Source of the DNA: Neobacillus niacini
GTDB taxonomy: Bacteria; Bacillota; Bacilli; Bacillales; Cytobacillaceae
DNA length: 64,000 nucleotides
NCBI RefSeq assembly: GCF_000759675.1
Contig: NZ_BAWM01000146.1
Coordinates: 1-64,000, forward strand
Direction of reading: 5' to 3'
The notes beneath the pieces are model-generated. The model saw nothing but the letters and a program-made list of their open reading frames with translations, did not search any database and was not told the origin of the DNA. Within the stretch, counting starts at the first letter, position 1; each line of letters starts with the position of its first letter. The translations under genes were made by a program, and so were the position numbers. Positions 16,598 through 25,458 of the stretch are shown here, piece after piece.

Positions 16598-18184
16598 CTA
16601 TTTATGGATAACATCGATAAGTGTAAGTTCATTGGTCTGATTTAAAGCATCCTTCAATACTTGTTCAAACTCATTTAATTGTTTAGGTCTTACTCCTTTT
16701 ATTCCAAAGCTTTCAGCAAGCTGCACAAAGTCAGGATTTCCAAAGTTTGTACCAAAGCTATCACCAAATTTTTCTTGCATCATTTGTTCTTCTAATTTTA
16801 ACGTAGAATTATTTAAAACAATGATGATGAACGATAGACCTAATCGTTTTGCAGTCTCTATTTCGGATATATTCATTAATGCCCCTCCATCCCCAGTGAT
16901 ACAAATAACCGGAGCGTCCGGGCAAGCTAATTTGGCACCAATGGCACCGGGCAAGGCAATACCCATTGATGCTAATCCGTTTGAGATGATGAGTCGACCG
17001 GCTTGTTTTGGTTGATACGTACGGGCAATGGATTCCTTGTGGGCGCCTACATCTGAAATGACGATGGTCTTTTCCGTTGTAAGTTTTTCAATAACAGCTA
17101 AGATATTTTCTATCGATAATGATAGATTTCCTGTTATACCTGGATTAATTTGATAGGCTGTCGCAATCTTTTCTTTTAGATTCCCAATCGGAGTCCATGG
17201 TTTAGATGGAATATCCAGTTGATTTAGTGCTTGGAATGTCTCCATTAAATCACCAACCAATTCCCCCTTAACAGGGTAGTGTTGGTCCATTTCGGCTGGC
17301 AGTGGATCGATATGTAAAATGGGGCGCATCTTTTTATTCCAGTCCTTAGGGAGTTTTTCAACAAAATCAAGACCAACGACAAGTAATAAATCAGATTCCT
17401 CTATAATCGGTAATACTTCATCCTCTTTATTAAAACCAAATGTAAAATAATTAAGTGGATGGTCTTTAGGCAAAATCCCTTTTGCCATAAAACTATGGAT
17501 AACAGGTGATTTTAGGTTCTCTACGAATGTGCTGAGTTCTGCCACAGCTTCTTGCCTTATTATCCCGTTTCCTACAATGACAAGTGGTTTTTGGCTCTGA
17601 CCTATTAGCGTACGAGCAGCCTCTATAGCTTGTGAAGCAGGTGCACTTTTTGGAATCGGTGTTACGGGTAATGGGTGGGTTGGAATCATTTGCGGTGCTA
17701 AGTTCTCTGGTAATTCAATTAAAACAGCGCCTGGCTTTTCCATTTGTGCTACTCTAAATGCCTTGCGAATGATTTTTGCTATGGTTTGGGAATCTTTAAT
17801 TTGAACAGACCACTTTGTAGCTGGTTCAAATACTTTAACTAAATCTAAATATTGGTGGGATTCTTGATGCTGCCTTTCAAAGCCTGCTTGTCCTGTAATA
17901 GCTACAACCGGAGAATGGTCAAGATTTGCACTTGCTATTCCGGTCAAAAGATTTGTTGCTCCAGGTCCTAATGTCGCTAAGCAAACGCCAACCCTATTTG
18001 TTAATCTACCGTAAACATCTGCCATAAAAGCTGCTCCTTGTTCATGACGAACATTCACAAACTTAATTTGTTTAGATTTAGACAATGAATCAATCAGGTC
18101 AAGGGTTTCCTTCCCCATGATGCCAAAGATATACTCAACGCCCTCATTTTCTAAGCACTGAACAAGTAAATCTGTTGCTTTCAT
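16598..18184 (-). CDS. Thiamine-diphosphate enzyme, acetolactate synthase-like
   Basis: 528 residues with the three POX/ALS domains: an N-terminal PYR domain with catalytic Glu in VRHEQGAAFMAD, a central FAD/nucleotide-like domain (KPLVIVGNGIIRQEAV) and a C-terminal PP domain with GDGGALMNISEIETAKRLG ending in the second Asn of VLNNSTL. It is shorter than IlvB (about 570) and no small regulatory subunit or ilv gene is adjacent, so it may be a catabolic acetolactate synthase or another ThDP decarboxylase. AAAGGGG before ATG. Confidence 0.8.
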   Translation of the reverse strand: MKATDLLVQCLENEGVEYIFGIMGKETLDLIDSLSKSKQIKFVNVRHEQGAAFMADVYGRLTNRVGVCLATLGPGATNLLTGIASANLDHSPVVAITGQAGFERQHQESHQYLDLVKVFEPATKWSVQIKDSQTIAKIIRKAFRVAQMEKPGAVLIELPENLAPQMIPTHPLPVTPIPKSAPASQAIEAARTLIGQSQKPLVIVGNGIIRQEAVAELSTFVENLKSPVIHSFMAKGILPKDHPLNYFTFGFNKEDEVLPIIEESDLLLVVGLDFVEKLPKDWNKKMRPILHIDPLPAEMDQHYPVKGELVGDLMETFQALNQLDIPSKPWTPIGNLKEKIATAYQINPGITGNLSLSIENILAVIEKLTTEKTIVISDVGAHKESIARTYQPKQAGRLIISNGLASMGIALPGAIGAKLACPDAPVICITGDGGALMNISEIETAKRLGLSFIIIVLNNSTLKLEEQMMQEKFGDSFGTNFGNPDFVQLAESFGIKGVRPKQLNEFEQVLKDALNQTNELTLIDVIHK

Positions 18185-18242
18185 AAGATTCCCCTTTCAA
18201 ACTACATTTTTCCTATTTTCCCCCTTAATTTACTAAAAAACC

Positions 18243-18277
18243 AAAAAAACTACTTCGCTGTGAAATAGTTTTTTTAT
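18243..18277. terminator. Terminator-like hairpin
   Basis: AAAAAACTA / TAGTTTTTTT stem around TTTCACAGCGAAG, usable in both directions, between two minus-strand genes. Confidence 0.65.
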
Positions 18278-18292
18278 AGGTATTTATTATTT

Positions 18293-18856
18293 TTAGCCTT
18301 TTATTGGGTTTACGAGTTTAGGGAGTAATCGTAAGACAAGTTCTATCCATAACCAACAATATACAAGTGAACATAAGTAAATAATGATGATATTCAATAC
18401 GCTAAATTCCATTAAAAATGGTCCTAAAACAGGGAATTGAAAGAGATAGAGTAAGAAACAAATCCCTATACATAAAAACAAACTTGAAAAGGTTATAACT
18501 TTCCAAACCTTGTTAAACAGCATCAACCCGAAGCCTATTCCAATGGCCATTGCACCAGTCGTAAATGGAAAGACAATAAGTTCAGAAGGCTGAATGAGCA
18601 GTAATAGGAAAATGGTAAGAATATAGATCAATAGCCCATATGATGGTAAGATCAACACGCTTATGATGATGGGTGCAGTGGAAAAAGGGCTTATAAGCAT
18701 TCCGACTCCTGGGATTACTCCTCCTGCCGCCTGCAATATAGCAGCGATTAAAGCCATTAAGGCGGAGGCAACCAATTTAAAGGCGAAACTTCTCCGATTT
18801 CTTACGATTGCGGTGACTGCTAAGATGCTTTCCTTTATATCCCTATTCCCAAACAT
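18293..18856 (-). CDS. Integral membrane protein, unknown
   Basis: 187 residues, about five or six membrane helices. Segments such as GGVIPGVGMLISPFSTAPIIISVLILPSYG and GAMAIGIGFGLMLFNK recall the integral S-components of ECF transporters or DUF2232-like proteins, but no motif is decisive. AAGGGTG upstream of ATG 18856. Stands alone between a terminator and a gene-poor region. Confidence 0.6.
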   Translation of the reverse strand: MFGNRDIKESILAVTAIVRNRRSFAFKLVASALMALIAAILQAAGGVIPGVGMLISPFSTAPIIISVLILPSYGLLIYILTIFLLLLIQPSELIVFPFTTGAMAIGIGFGLMLFNKVWKVITFSSLFLCIGICFLLYLFQFPVLGPFLMEFSVLNIIIIYLCSLVYCWLWIELVLRLLPKLVNPIKG

Positions 18857-18934
18857 TGAGTAATCACCCTTTTTAGATTCTCCTTACGAAATTCTAGAGA
18901 GACCTAGTGTTTGCACTTTTTGCTCTAGGACCCA

Positions 18935-19084
18935 TTAATCCAAAATTGACAAAATACTATTCCCTTTATCATCAAATATAATGACAGTTGGGAATGTCAG
19001 GCCATCAGTGACTTTCTCTAATCGGTATCCATTTTCCAAAAAATACTCCTGTCTTACGTTACTATAAAGATATTCTTTAACCTA
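18935..19084 (-). pseudogene. Remnant of a thioredoxin-like or similar protein (C-terminal piece)
   Basis: A minus-strand frame without a start codon reads KEYLYSNVRQEYFLENGYR, then LEKVTDGLTFPTVIIFDDKG and NSILSILD before a stop. The FPTVIIFDDKG strand-turn resembles the end of a thioredoxin-fold domain. Stop codons precede it, so it is a decayed gene end. The family call is tentative. Confidence 0.35.
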
Positions 19085-19164
19085 TGTTTGTAGAATAGAT
19101 ATTGAGATAACCGCCGCTTTCACCGTTACGGTGAAACGGATCAATAGCTCAAGTTATAGAATAT

Positions 19165-19186
19165 AATTGAAAAGCATTTCGAAAAA
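19165..19186 (+). repeat. 22-bp exact match to the EamA gene
   Basis: 22 identical bases shared with 14415-14436, inside the EamA transporter gene, in otherwise non-coding DNA. Too long for chance; a ghost of that gene or of a paralogue. A palindrome TTTCACCGT-T-ACGGTGAAA lies just upstream (19118-19136). Most of 18857-19676 shows no other gene. Confidence 0.6.
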
Positions 19187-19330
19187 GGTTAGCCAGGTCC
19201 TATTTGAACTGAGCTACTTCCAAATTTTATTTAAAAGCCTTTTCAAGTATCGCACCGTTAGGTTAAGTAAAAATCTTCACAATCTTTTTTACCTTAACAA
19301 AATCTAATACCTTAATGTGTAGGGCCATAT

Positions 19331-19370
19331 CAAAAAGACGCCTTCTTACTAAAGAAAAGCGCCCGATTGC
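19331..19370 (-). repeat. 40-bp dispersed element (copy in minus orientation)
   Basis: Minus strand begins AATCGGGCGCTT and ends GGCGTCTT, 39-40 nt apart; the same arrangement is found on the plus strand at 58031-58070. Both are in gene-free DNA. Confidence 0.5.
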
Positions 19371-19676
19371 TTAAATATGATACTTAACTAGGTATATTTT
19401 ATTTCATGATCTCATTATAAATATACAGACTATATAAAGCAGGTATCAACAAACCAAGAGCAAGGCAAAAAACAGAACAAACCACCACGCTTATTCCAAA
19501 AGAACAAAATTCAATCGTATACTACCAAGCATAATAACGGAAATATGGCAGTCATGAAAAAAGGAAGCTGCCAAAACTTGAATTTGCTTGCTTTATCTAA
19601 AATCGTCCCTGGTTAATTGTTTACACTTTATACTTCGCTGGAAAACATTTTTCTCAACATTAAGGAGGAAATTTAA

Positions 19677-21998
19677 TTGGAATCAGTGCCATCTACCCAA
19701 ACGAAGCTACAAGCTCGTGAAGACACGAAAAAAAATGCACTTATTTTCATTGCTGTTGTGGCTATCCTTATTGGAACTATTTTTGTGAGTTTATTACAAC
19801 TTCAGCCACCAAAGGTTGTACCAGTTACTGGTTCAACAAATGAGTTTTCTGCAGAGAGAGCACTCTCCCATTTAAAAGAGTTTGCTGTAAAACCACATCC
19901 TCTTGGATCGGTAGAACATGACAGAGTTCGAGACTATCTTGTTCACAGTTTAGAAGAGTTAGGATTAAATCCTGAAATCCAAAAAGCCAATTCTTTAAAT
20001 AGTGTCGGCAGATGGATAGTAGGTGGCAGGGTGGAAAACATTGTTGCCAAAATAGAAGGATCGAACTCTACAAAAGCGATTATGCTCGTTGCACATTATG
20101 ATTCTGTACCAGGATCAGCAGGTGCAGCCGATGATGGCTCCGGAGTGGCTGCTATCTTAGAAACAGTAAGGGCCTTCAAGGAAATGGCTCCTCTTCAAAA
20201 CGATGTCATTATACTCTTAACTGACGGAGAAGAAAATGGATTACTTGGAGCAAAAGCATTTGTAGAGGGACATCCTTGGGTAAATGATGTCGGATTAGTA
20301 TTAAACTTTGAGGCACGAGGAAACGAAGGTCCCTCTTTTATGTTTGAAACAAGTGATAACAATAGCTGGCTAGTTAAGGAGTTTACTCAGAGCGCTTCCA
20401 CACCTGTCGCTCATTCCTTCCTTTATAGTTTATATAAGCAAATGCCAAATAATACTGATTTCAGCGTGTTTAAAGAAGCCGGTCTTAAAGGATTAAACTT
20501 TGCCTTTGGTGATGGGGTTGATCATTATCATACAACCAGCGATAACATTCAAAGCTTAAGTTTAGATAGTCTCCAGCATCACGGTGAATATATGTTACAT
20601 CTTGTCACCCATTTTGGAAACATCGATCTCACTCAAACTCATGAAGGAAATCAAGTTTTCTTTAACATTTTGGGTTCCAACATGATTACCTACTCAGACA
20701 AACTTGTCATTCCGATTATGGTGTTGGCGGTTATTCTTTTTACCGTTACGGTCGTACATGGATATCAGCTCAAGAAACTGTCCCTTCTTGGAACACTTGC
20801 AGGTCTTTTTGTTTTCATCGTAGGGATTATCGGGTCTTTTGCCATCGGATCAGGATTATGGTCCGTACTCACTTATATTTTTACGGATCAAGAATGGTTG
20901 ATGGGAACCAATAAGAATGTTGGCAGTCTTTACTTCATCAGTTTTTCCATTATGATCTTTGCTTTCTTGACGATCCTTTATGGGCTGGCTCATAAAAAAA
21001 TCAAAACCATTAGCTTAATGATGGGTGCCTTATTTCTTTGGCTAACCCTTTTAACTGTCTCCAGTTTTCTGCTCCCAGCAGGCAGTTATGCGTTTGCATG
21101 GCCGCTATTATTTGCTCTAATCGGCGTTAATATTTTGATTCGTTTAGATGAGCATTCATGGAAGAGTTATCTTGTTACAGCTGGTTTTGCCATCCCGGCA
21201 TTTCTTATTCTATCACCAGTTATTTATCTCTTTGAAGGACTCATATCCATGCATATGGCTGGTGTGCTCATGGTCCTTGTTTCTCTTTTAGGTGCCATGT
21301 TGGTATCTATTTTCACCACCTTAAAAATAAAATTCAATTGGGTGATACCATCCATCTTCTTAGTTACAGGATTATTGGTCATGATCACTAACAGTATCAA
21401 CCTAAATAACTTGCCGACAGCAGAACATCCACAAGCAAGCGATATTGCTTATTTTATGGATGCAGATTCAAACAAAGCATATTGGGCGGCCCGTCAGCCA
21501 TTAGATGAATATACATCGAATTATATTAATGAAAATGTGAAGAAAGGCCATACGTCAGAATTTTTTCCTATTTTAAACTGGGATGCAAGTTATACCCAGG
21601 CTGATTTATATAGCATGGAAGCACCTAGTGTGACGGTATTATCTGATAAGGTTGAAGGTGCTAAGCGGACAATAGAATACCAATTGAAAACGAATCGCAA
21701 TGCTGAAGAATTGTTAATGGAGTCTTTTTCAACGATGAATGTATCTCAACTGATCATCAATGGAAAAGAAGTGGAGTTGAAGCAAAAAGAATTCACAAAG
21801 GAATCGCCATTTGAATTCAATTACGCTCTAGGTCAAGCCGAAGAGTTACATGTAAAGGTAACCGTAAATGCTAAGGATTCCTTAGAGTGGATGATAGCCG
21901 ATCGTTCTTACAGCATTCCAGAATTAAAAGGGGAACGGTCGTCAAAATACAGTACCTATGGGGATAATTCATACATCATGAAAACGATTAAACATTAA
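19677..21998 (+). CDS. Membrane-anchored M28 family metallopeptidase
   Basis: 773 residues. One N-terminal membrane helix (about 24-44) precedes an extracellular M28 aminopeptidase domain (about 60-330). Zinc ligands are visible in VAHYDSVPGSAGAADDGSG (His, bridging Asp), TDGEENGLLG (catalytic Glu pair) and DHYHTTSDN (His). About eight further helices (350-600) and a C-terminal soluble domain follow, as in Fxna/YfbL-type M28 proteins. TTG start at 19677 set by AAGGAGG 8 nt upstream. Cuts peptides outside the membrane; substrate unknown. Confidence 0.88.
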   Translation: MESVPSTQTKLQAREDTKKNALIFIAVVAILIGTIFVSLLQLQPPKVVPVTGSTNEFSAERALSHLKEFAVKPHPLGSVEHDRVRDYLVHSLEELGLNPEIQKANSLNSVGRWIVGGRVENIVAKIEGSNSTKAIMLVAHYDSVPGSAGAADDGSGVAAILETVRAFKEMAPLQNDVIILLTDGEENGLLGAKAFVEGHPWVNDVGLVLNFEARGNEGPSFMFETSDNNSWLVKEFTQSASTPVAHSFLYSLYKQMPNNTDFSVFKEAGLKGLNFAFGDGVDHYHTTSDNIQSLSLDSLQHHGEYMLHLVTHFGNIDLTQTHEGNQVFFNILGSNMITYSDKLVIPIMVLAVILFTVTVVHGYQLKKLSLLGTLAGLFVFIVGIIGSFAIGSGLWSVLTYIFTDQEWLMGTNKNVGSLYFISFSIMIFAFLTILYGLAHKKIKTISLMMGALFLWLTLLTVSSFLLPAGSYAFAWPLLFALIGVNILIRLDEHSWKSYLVTAGFAIPAFLILSPVIYLFEGLISMHMAGVLMVLVSLLGAMLVSIFTTLKIKFNWVIPSIFLVTGLLVMITNSINLNNLPTAEHPQASDIAYFMDADSNKAYWAARQPLDEYTSNYINENVKKGHTSEFFPILNWDASYTQADLYSMEAPSVTVLSDKVEGAKRTIEYQLKTNRNAEELLMESFSTMNVSQLIINGKEVELKQKEFTKESPFEFNYALGQAEELHVKVTVNAKDSLEWMIADRSYSIPELKGERSSKYSTYGDNSYIMKTIKH

Positions 21999-22011
21999 TG
22001 ACCATTAAATA

Positions 22012-22066
22012 AAGGCCGACATATACAATGTTTGATTCTCCAAACTAGTATATGTCGGCCTTTTAA
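22012..22066 (+). terminator. Intrinsic terminator
   Basis: Long stem AAAGGCCGACATATAC / GTATATGTCGGCCTTTT after the M28 gene. Confidence 0.9.
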
Positions 22067-22155
22067 TACGATTGACTGCTTGTAAAACATCGGGAGGTAT
22101 TTGAATGGAAGTTAAATAATGAATGCCATTTAAATGGTAAAACTTGAACAATTAA

Positions 22156-22183
22156 AACTCAATTACTTATGATACGGTTCACC
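22156..22183 (-). repeat. Dispersed palindrome, copy 2 (inverted, right part lost)
   Basis: AACTCAATTACTTATGATA followed by CGGTTCACC matches the reverse complement of the 14661-14705 element; the distal arm has decayed. Confidence 0.65.
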
Positions 22184-22421
22184 ACCATTAATCTTAAACT
22201 AATTTACCTTCTGTAAAATCGGCAACTCTTCCTCAACAATCTGGCCCGATTGTTGAAAAAAAGCTAATGACGATTTTTCAACTAAACTGCTCCTTATATA
22301 CAGTATGTTTTTCTATCGTATTCAACGGATGTAACGATAGGAAAATGATACAAAAATGACAGATTTATATCTTTGTGGAAACATTAATGAAGGGATGCAA
22401 ATGTAAACGGAGCTTTCCTAT

Positions 22422-22643
22422 ATGATTAAAGAAGTGTCATAGCTTTTAAAGGTATCGAAATTAACCCTATATGACCTTGTTAAAAAAGGGGAACTACCTG
22501 TATTCCGTGTAGGAAGACAGATGAGAATTGATGCAAAAGACTTGGACAATTATTTAAAAAATCATAAAACGAACCAGAATACAACATTCCCACCCTCTGT
22601 TGCCGATCCTCACAGGAACGAAACAAAAAAAGAAGGCTGCTGA
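22422..22643 (+). pseudogene. Excisionase-type HTH regulator, broken
   Basis: The frame reads MIKEVS, stop, then LLKVSKLTLYDLVKKGELP and VFRVGRQMRIDAKDLDNYL before ending early. This is the MerR/excisionase-like DNA-binding head found in Bacillus regulators that carry a C-terminal periplasmic-binding domain. Here an in-frame TAG interrupts helix 1 and the ligand domain is missing. Confidence 0.7.
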
Positions 22644-22751
22644 GATTTCTAACGGGTTCCTTTCGAGGTGTAAACATTGCAAATCGCATCATATTTTTTG
22701 TCACTATTATCAATGGAATTCTCTGATTAAATAACATCAATAAACGCAAAG

Positions 22752-22777
22752 AAGGGATAGCTTAATGGCTATCCCTT
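22752..22777. terminator. Hairpin AAGGGATAGC / GCTATCCCTT
   Basis: A 10-bp perfect stem with 6-nt loop between two regulator remnants; no long T-run. Confidence 0.5.
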
Positions 22778-22823
22778 AAATTCTCTATCGACTACCTTTA
22801 ATTAAATAAATTGTTGTCTATTT

Positions 22824-23006
22824 TTATTGAGTGTCTTCGTCGCTTTTGTACTCCAACATATCATCTGGCTGACAATCCAAAGTCTTACATATCGCTTCTA
22901 ATGTTGAAAAACGAACCGCTTTTGCTTTTCCATTTTTCAGAATGGAAAGATTCGCCATAGTAATTCCGACCCTCTCCGAAAGCTCCGTTACCTTTAAGTA
23001 CCTTCT
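22824..23006 (-). pseudogene. XRE-family regulator (YozG-like), N-terminus lost
   Basis: The minus frame reads VTELSERVGITMANLSILKN, then GKAKAVRFSTLEAICKTLDC and QPDDMLEYKSDEDTQ, the second half of the small XRE regulators common in Bacilli. A stop lies just before (TAA at 23007-23009) and no start codon or first helix remains, so the gene is 5'-truncated unless translation begins at the internal Met. Confidence 0.6.
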
Positions 23007-23042
23007 TTAACAATCTTGTACATGTGTAACCATTTTCGAGAT

Positions 23043-23074
23043 TACCACAAAAAAGGATCGTCGAAAGACGATCC
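23043..23074 (-). terminator. Terminator of the GNAT gene
   Basis: Minus-strand stem GGATCGTC-TTTC-GACGATCC followed by TTTTTTGTGG. Confidence 0.85.
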
Positions 23075-23139
23075 ATCATTCTTAATGAAAGCACCCGAAC
23101 AGTTAGTTTAAGAAGAGACAACTTATCTCCTGTAAATAA

Positions 23140-23571
23140 TTAAAAATTCTTTAAATCCTTTTTTAAATAATAATGCTTAAAATCTCTACCCACATTATCT
23201 ATACTCCCGAACACTTGATAGCCATTCTTTTTATAGAAATCTAATGCTTGAAAACTCAAAGTATCTACTTTTATGAAATCACATTTTTTATCCAAAGCAA
23301 TTTTCTCAAGCTCTGATAATAATTTAGTTCCATACCCAGATTTTCTTATGTCTTCATCTATAATAACAGTATAAATCTCCAACCAATTCCAACATACCGC
23401 ACTTAGGATTCCACCACGAACATTGCCGTTATCATCCTTAATAAATAAACAGATTTCTTCATATCTACCTCCCAAATCTTTTGGAAAGTGCTTTAAATTA
23501 AACCTGTAAAGTTCATCGTCAATATATTGTTTATCGTTATTATTTAATTCTTTAATAATATGAAGTGTCAT
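23140..23571 (-). CDS. GNAT family N-acetyltransferase
   Basis: 143 residues with the acetyl-CoA pocket IDEDIRKSGYGTKLLSELEKIA (a Q/RxxGxG/A match) and the C-terminal SFQALDFYKKNGYQVFG. Acceptor unknown. GGGGGAGA lies 9 nt before ATG 23571, which fixes the start; a longer frame to 23664 would run through the antisense of an EamA remnant. Confidence 0.85.
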   Translation of the reverse strand: MTLHIIKELNNNDKQYIDDELYRFNLKHFPKDLGGRYEEICLFIKDDNGNVRGGILSAVCWNWLEIYTVIIDEDIRKSGYGTKLLSELEKIALDKKCDFIKVDTLSFQALDFYKKNGYQVFGSIDNVGRDFKHYYLKKDLKNF

Positions 23572-23603
23572 TAGGAAAAATCTCCCCCTAGCGTATTTTT
23601 CTA

Positions 23604-23674
23604 TTACAGCGATTTTAGCAAAAGTCGGAATTGAAAATGTAAATTCCAACCTTGCAACCGCCATTCGGACAATG
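23604..23674 (+). pseudogene. EamA transporter fragment
   Basis: About 70 bp closely matching 13845-13915 of the EamA gene with a handful of mismatches (encodes the ILAKVGIENVNSNLATAIRT stretch). No frame continues. Left beside the GNAT gene, probably from a deleted paralogue. Confidence 0.75.
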
Positions 23675-23709
23675 GATTTTCCCAGCAGTTAGAATAAAAG
23701 ATCAATTTT

Positions 23710-24318
23710 TTAAGAGAAAACACTGATAATGTCAAAAGCAAAAGTTAGAAAAAGAAACGCAGTCATGGCACATCCAACTGCAATGCTTTTTCCTTTGCGT
23801 TCAGGACTTGAGGACTTAAGTGCATACCTGAAATAAAAAAATGAACCTACTATAATAATGAGCAATTCAACTAGAATGCTAGCGAAAACAGATTCCCATA
23901 GTCCGAAACCAAGAAGTGGAAAATCTCCTGCATTTCCTGGGAGGATAGGCATATCTGGGTGGTGGACAATTAAATCTAAAATCCAGTGGCTAAACACAAC
24001 GGCTCCAATAATAACCCCTGATTTTTTACCCCAAAATCCTCCAGCTATGCAGGCTGCTAGAATCGCAAGCAAAAGCGCTCCCAAGAAGGAATGAGTGTAG
24101 AATGCATAGATTATCACCTGTGCATAGCCACCTTCACCAATTGGCACTATAGATTCCACACCAGCTAGATTAAATGGTATAAACGCAATATCAAGCAATT
24201 GTGAACTGACAACTAGTGACCAAAGTGGCAGTTCCGGGGTTTTACTTTTCACAGCAGCAGCCACTCCAAAATGTCCAGCGAATATTTCAACCACCTCCAA
24301 AAATACTAATGAAACCAT
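23710..24318 (-). CDS. Integral membrane protein of the metal-dependent-hydrolase/permease type
   Basis: A hydrophobic protein of about 190-202 residues with four to five helices and conserved-looking His residues (AGHFGVAAAVKSK, YTHSFLGALLLA, HWILDLIVHHPDMP), like Bacillus proteins annotated as permease or DUF457-like. The start is unclear. The coordinates use ATG 24318, which has no ribosome site. A strong GGAGGTG sits at 24298-24292, 6 nt before an ATA codon (24285) that begins IFAGHFG, where I would expect MFAGHFG. Confidence 0.65.
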   Translation of the reverse strand: MVSLVFLEVVEIFAGHFGVAAAVKSKTPELPLWSLVVSSQLLDIAFIPFNLAGVESIVPIGEGGYAQVIIYAFYTHSFLGALLLAILAACIAGGFWGKKSGVIIGAVVFSHWILDLIVHHPDMPILPGNAGDFPLLGFGLWESVFASILVELLIIIVGSFFYFRYALKSSSPERKGKSIAVGCAMTAFLFLTFAFDIISVFS

Positions 24319-24404
24319 TATATCGGTACTGTATAGGTCATATTCGATGTTATTTACTTATTTACAATAATAATATAAAAAATTTACAGAAATCAGACAT
24401 TCTT

Positions 24405-24677
24405 TTCAATGATAATGGTCAAATTGTATTATATGGAAATCGTGATACGGTATTTAGTGGAGTCGGAAACTTAAATCTAGGTGATGAATTACAAATCAAA
24501 CTCTCTTAAGGTGAGTTCTCCTACAAAATTACTGAAACAAAAATAGTAGAAGCCGATGACACAAGCATTGTAACTCTTCAAAATGAAAAAGAAGAGTTAC
24601 TACTAACAACATGTTATCCTTTTGGATATATTGGCAATGCACCGCAGCGTTATATTCTTTATGCTGAAAAGATTTAA
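24405..24677 (+). pseudogene. Class D-like sortase, C-terminal remnant
   Basis: The frame reads GQIVLYGNRDTVFSGVGNLN and LGDELQIKLS, then a TAA, then GEFSYKITETKIVEADDTS, LQNEKEELLLTTCYPFGYIG and NAPQRYILYAEKI. The TTC Cys motif and the following Arg are present. The catalytic His of GHRD is Asn here, an in-frame stop follows and the 5' half is gone. Clearly non-functional. Confidence 0.8.
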
Positions 24678-24734
24678 GATGAGACACGTCACAATGCTTT
24701 AAAGCCTATCCTGCCAAAGCGGGATAAGCTTGAT

Positions 24735-24767
24735 AAGATCCTTTATTCATCATGGATAGAGGATCTT
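24735..24767. repeat. AAGATCCT...AGGATCTT hairpin, copy 1
   Basis: 8-bp stem around TTATTCATCATGGATAG. Almost the same sequence is at 51857-51892. Could be a terminator or a dispersed repeat; both lie in gene-poor DNA. Confidence 0.6.
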
Positions 24768-24821
24768 TGTATTTCTTCCATTAAAATAGGTAACTTTTAT
24801 AATTGACCTCTGCCTATAAGT

Positions 24822-24870
24822 AAAAAAGGCTAAAGTACACTGACTAATAATATGTACCATTGCCTTTTTT
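24822..24870. terminator. Terminator between sortase remnant and marR-like gene
   Basis: AAAAAAGGC / GCCTTTTTT stem, with inner pairing GTAC / GTAC, works for the minus-strand MarR gene. Confidence 0.7.
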
Positions 24871-24900
24871 AATTGATAAAGGAGTTGTCAACAAGGAAAT

Positions 24901-25338
24901 TTATTCATTAGGATAAAATAGTTTTGTCTGAAGAATATCGATTGACTGTTCCATTTCTTTTAAATCTTCTTCCGAGGCACCTTGGATTCGCTCTAGAAAA
25001 TGGGATTCTATCGTTGCAAAAGCTTTGTTCATTATCGCTTCCCCTTCCTGTGAGAGACGTATATATTGCTTTCGGCGATCTTGGCTATCGTTAATCTTGA
25101 TAATTAAATTTTTTTCATTAAGCTTGTTAAGCTCACGGCTTGTGTTCGGCATCGACATGTTCTGGCAATCGTTAATTTCGCTTGGAGTAACAGGTTGACT
25201 AACTGCAATCTGTTCAAGAATGTTGTATTGTACCTGGGAGATTAAATCTGGCTTCGCATTTTTCGTTAATTCATTTGTAACACGATGGACAGAAGTCGTA
25301 AATGATACAAGTTTATTAAAAAGAGCATTTTTGTCCAT
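24901..25338 (-). CDS. MarR family transcriptional regulator
   Basis: 145 residues with a winged helix: VTPSEINDCQNMSMPNTSRELNKL as recognition region and wing NDSQDRRKQYIRLSQEG. ATG 25338 follows AGAGGTG; the GTG at 25347 is in that site. Divergent from the quinone-reductase-like gene. TTATCAAATGATAA-type palindromes fill the shared promoter region, so it probably represses itself and that gene in response to an electrophile or quinone (inference). Confidence 0.87.
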   Translation of the reverse strand: MDKNALFNKLVSFTTSVHRVTNELTKNAKPDLISQVQYNILEQIAVSQPVTPSEINDCQNMSMPNTSRELNKLNEKNLIIKINDSQDRRKQYIRLSQEGEAIMNKAFATIESHFLERIQGASEEDLKEMEQSIDILQTKLFYPNE

Positions 25339-25361
25339 TTCTTTCACCTCTTATAGCCCAA

Positions 25362-25442
25362 GATAACAAAATTGTTATCAAATTACAATTATCATTTGAT
25401 AACTAGTTGGAAGGGTGGTAAGATTTAGTTATCAAATGATAA
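25362..25442. promoter_or_regulatory. Candidate MarR operators
   Basis: Three related inverted repeats: GATAACAA-AA-TTGTTATC (25362-25379), TTATCATTTGATAA (25389-25402) and TTATCAAATGATAA (25429-25442). The last two share TTATCA/TGATAA arms and flank the divergent starts. Confidence 0.7.
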
Positions 25443-25458
25443 TTAAGAGGTGAGCCTG

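Noticed and set aside
23572..23664. N-terminal extension of the GNAT protein
   Set aside because: It is the antisense of an EamA gene fragment; the ribosome site supports the internal ATG at 23571.
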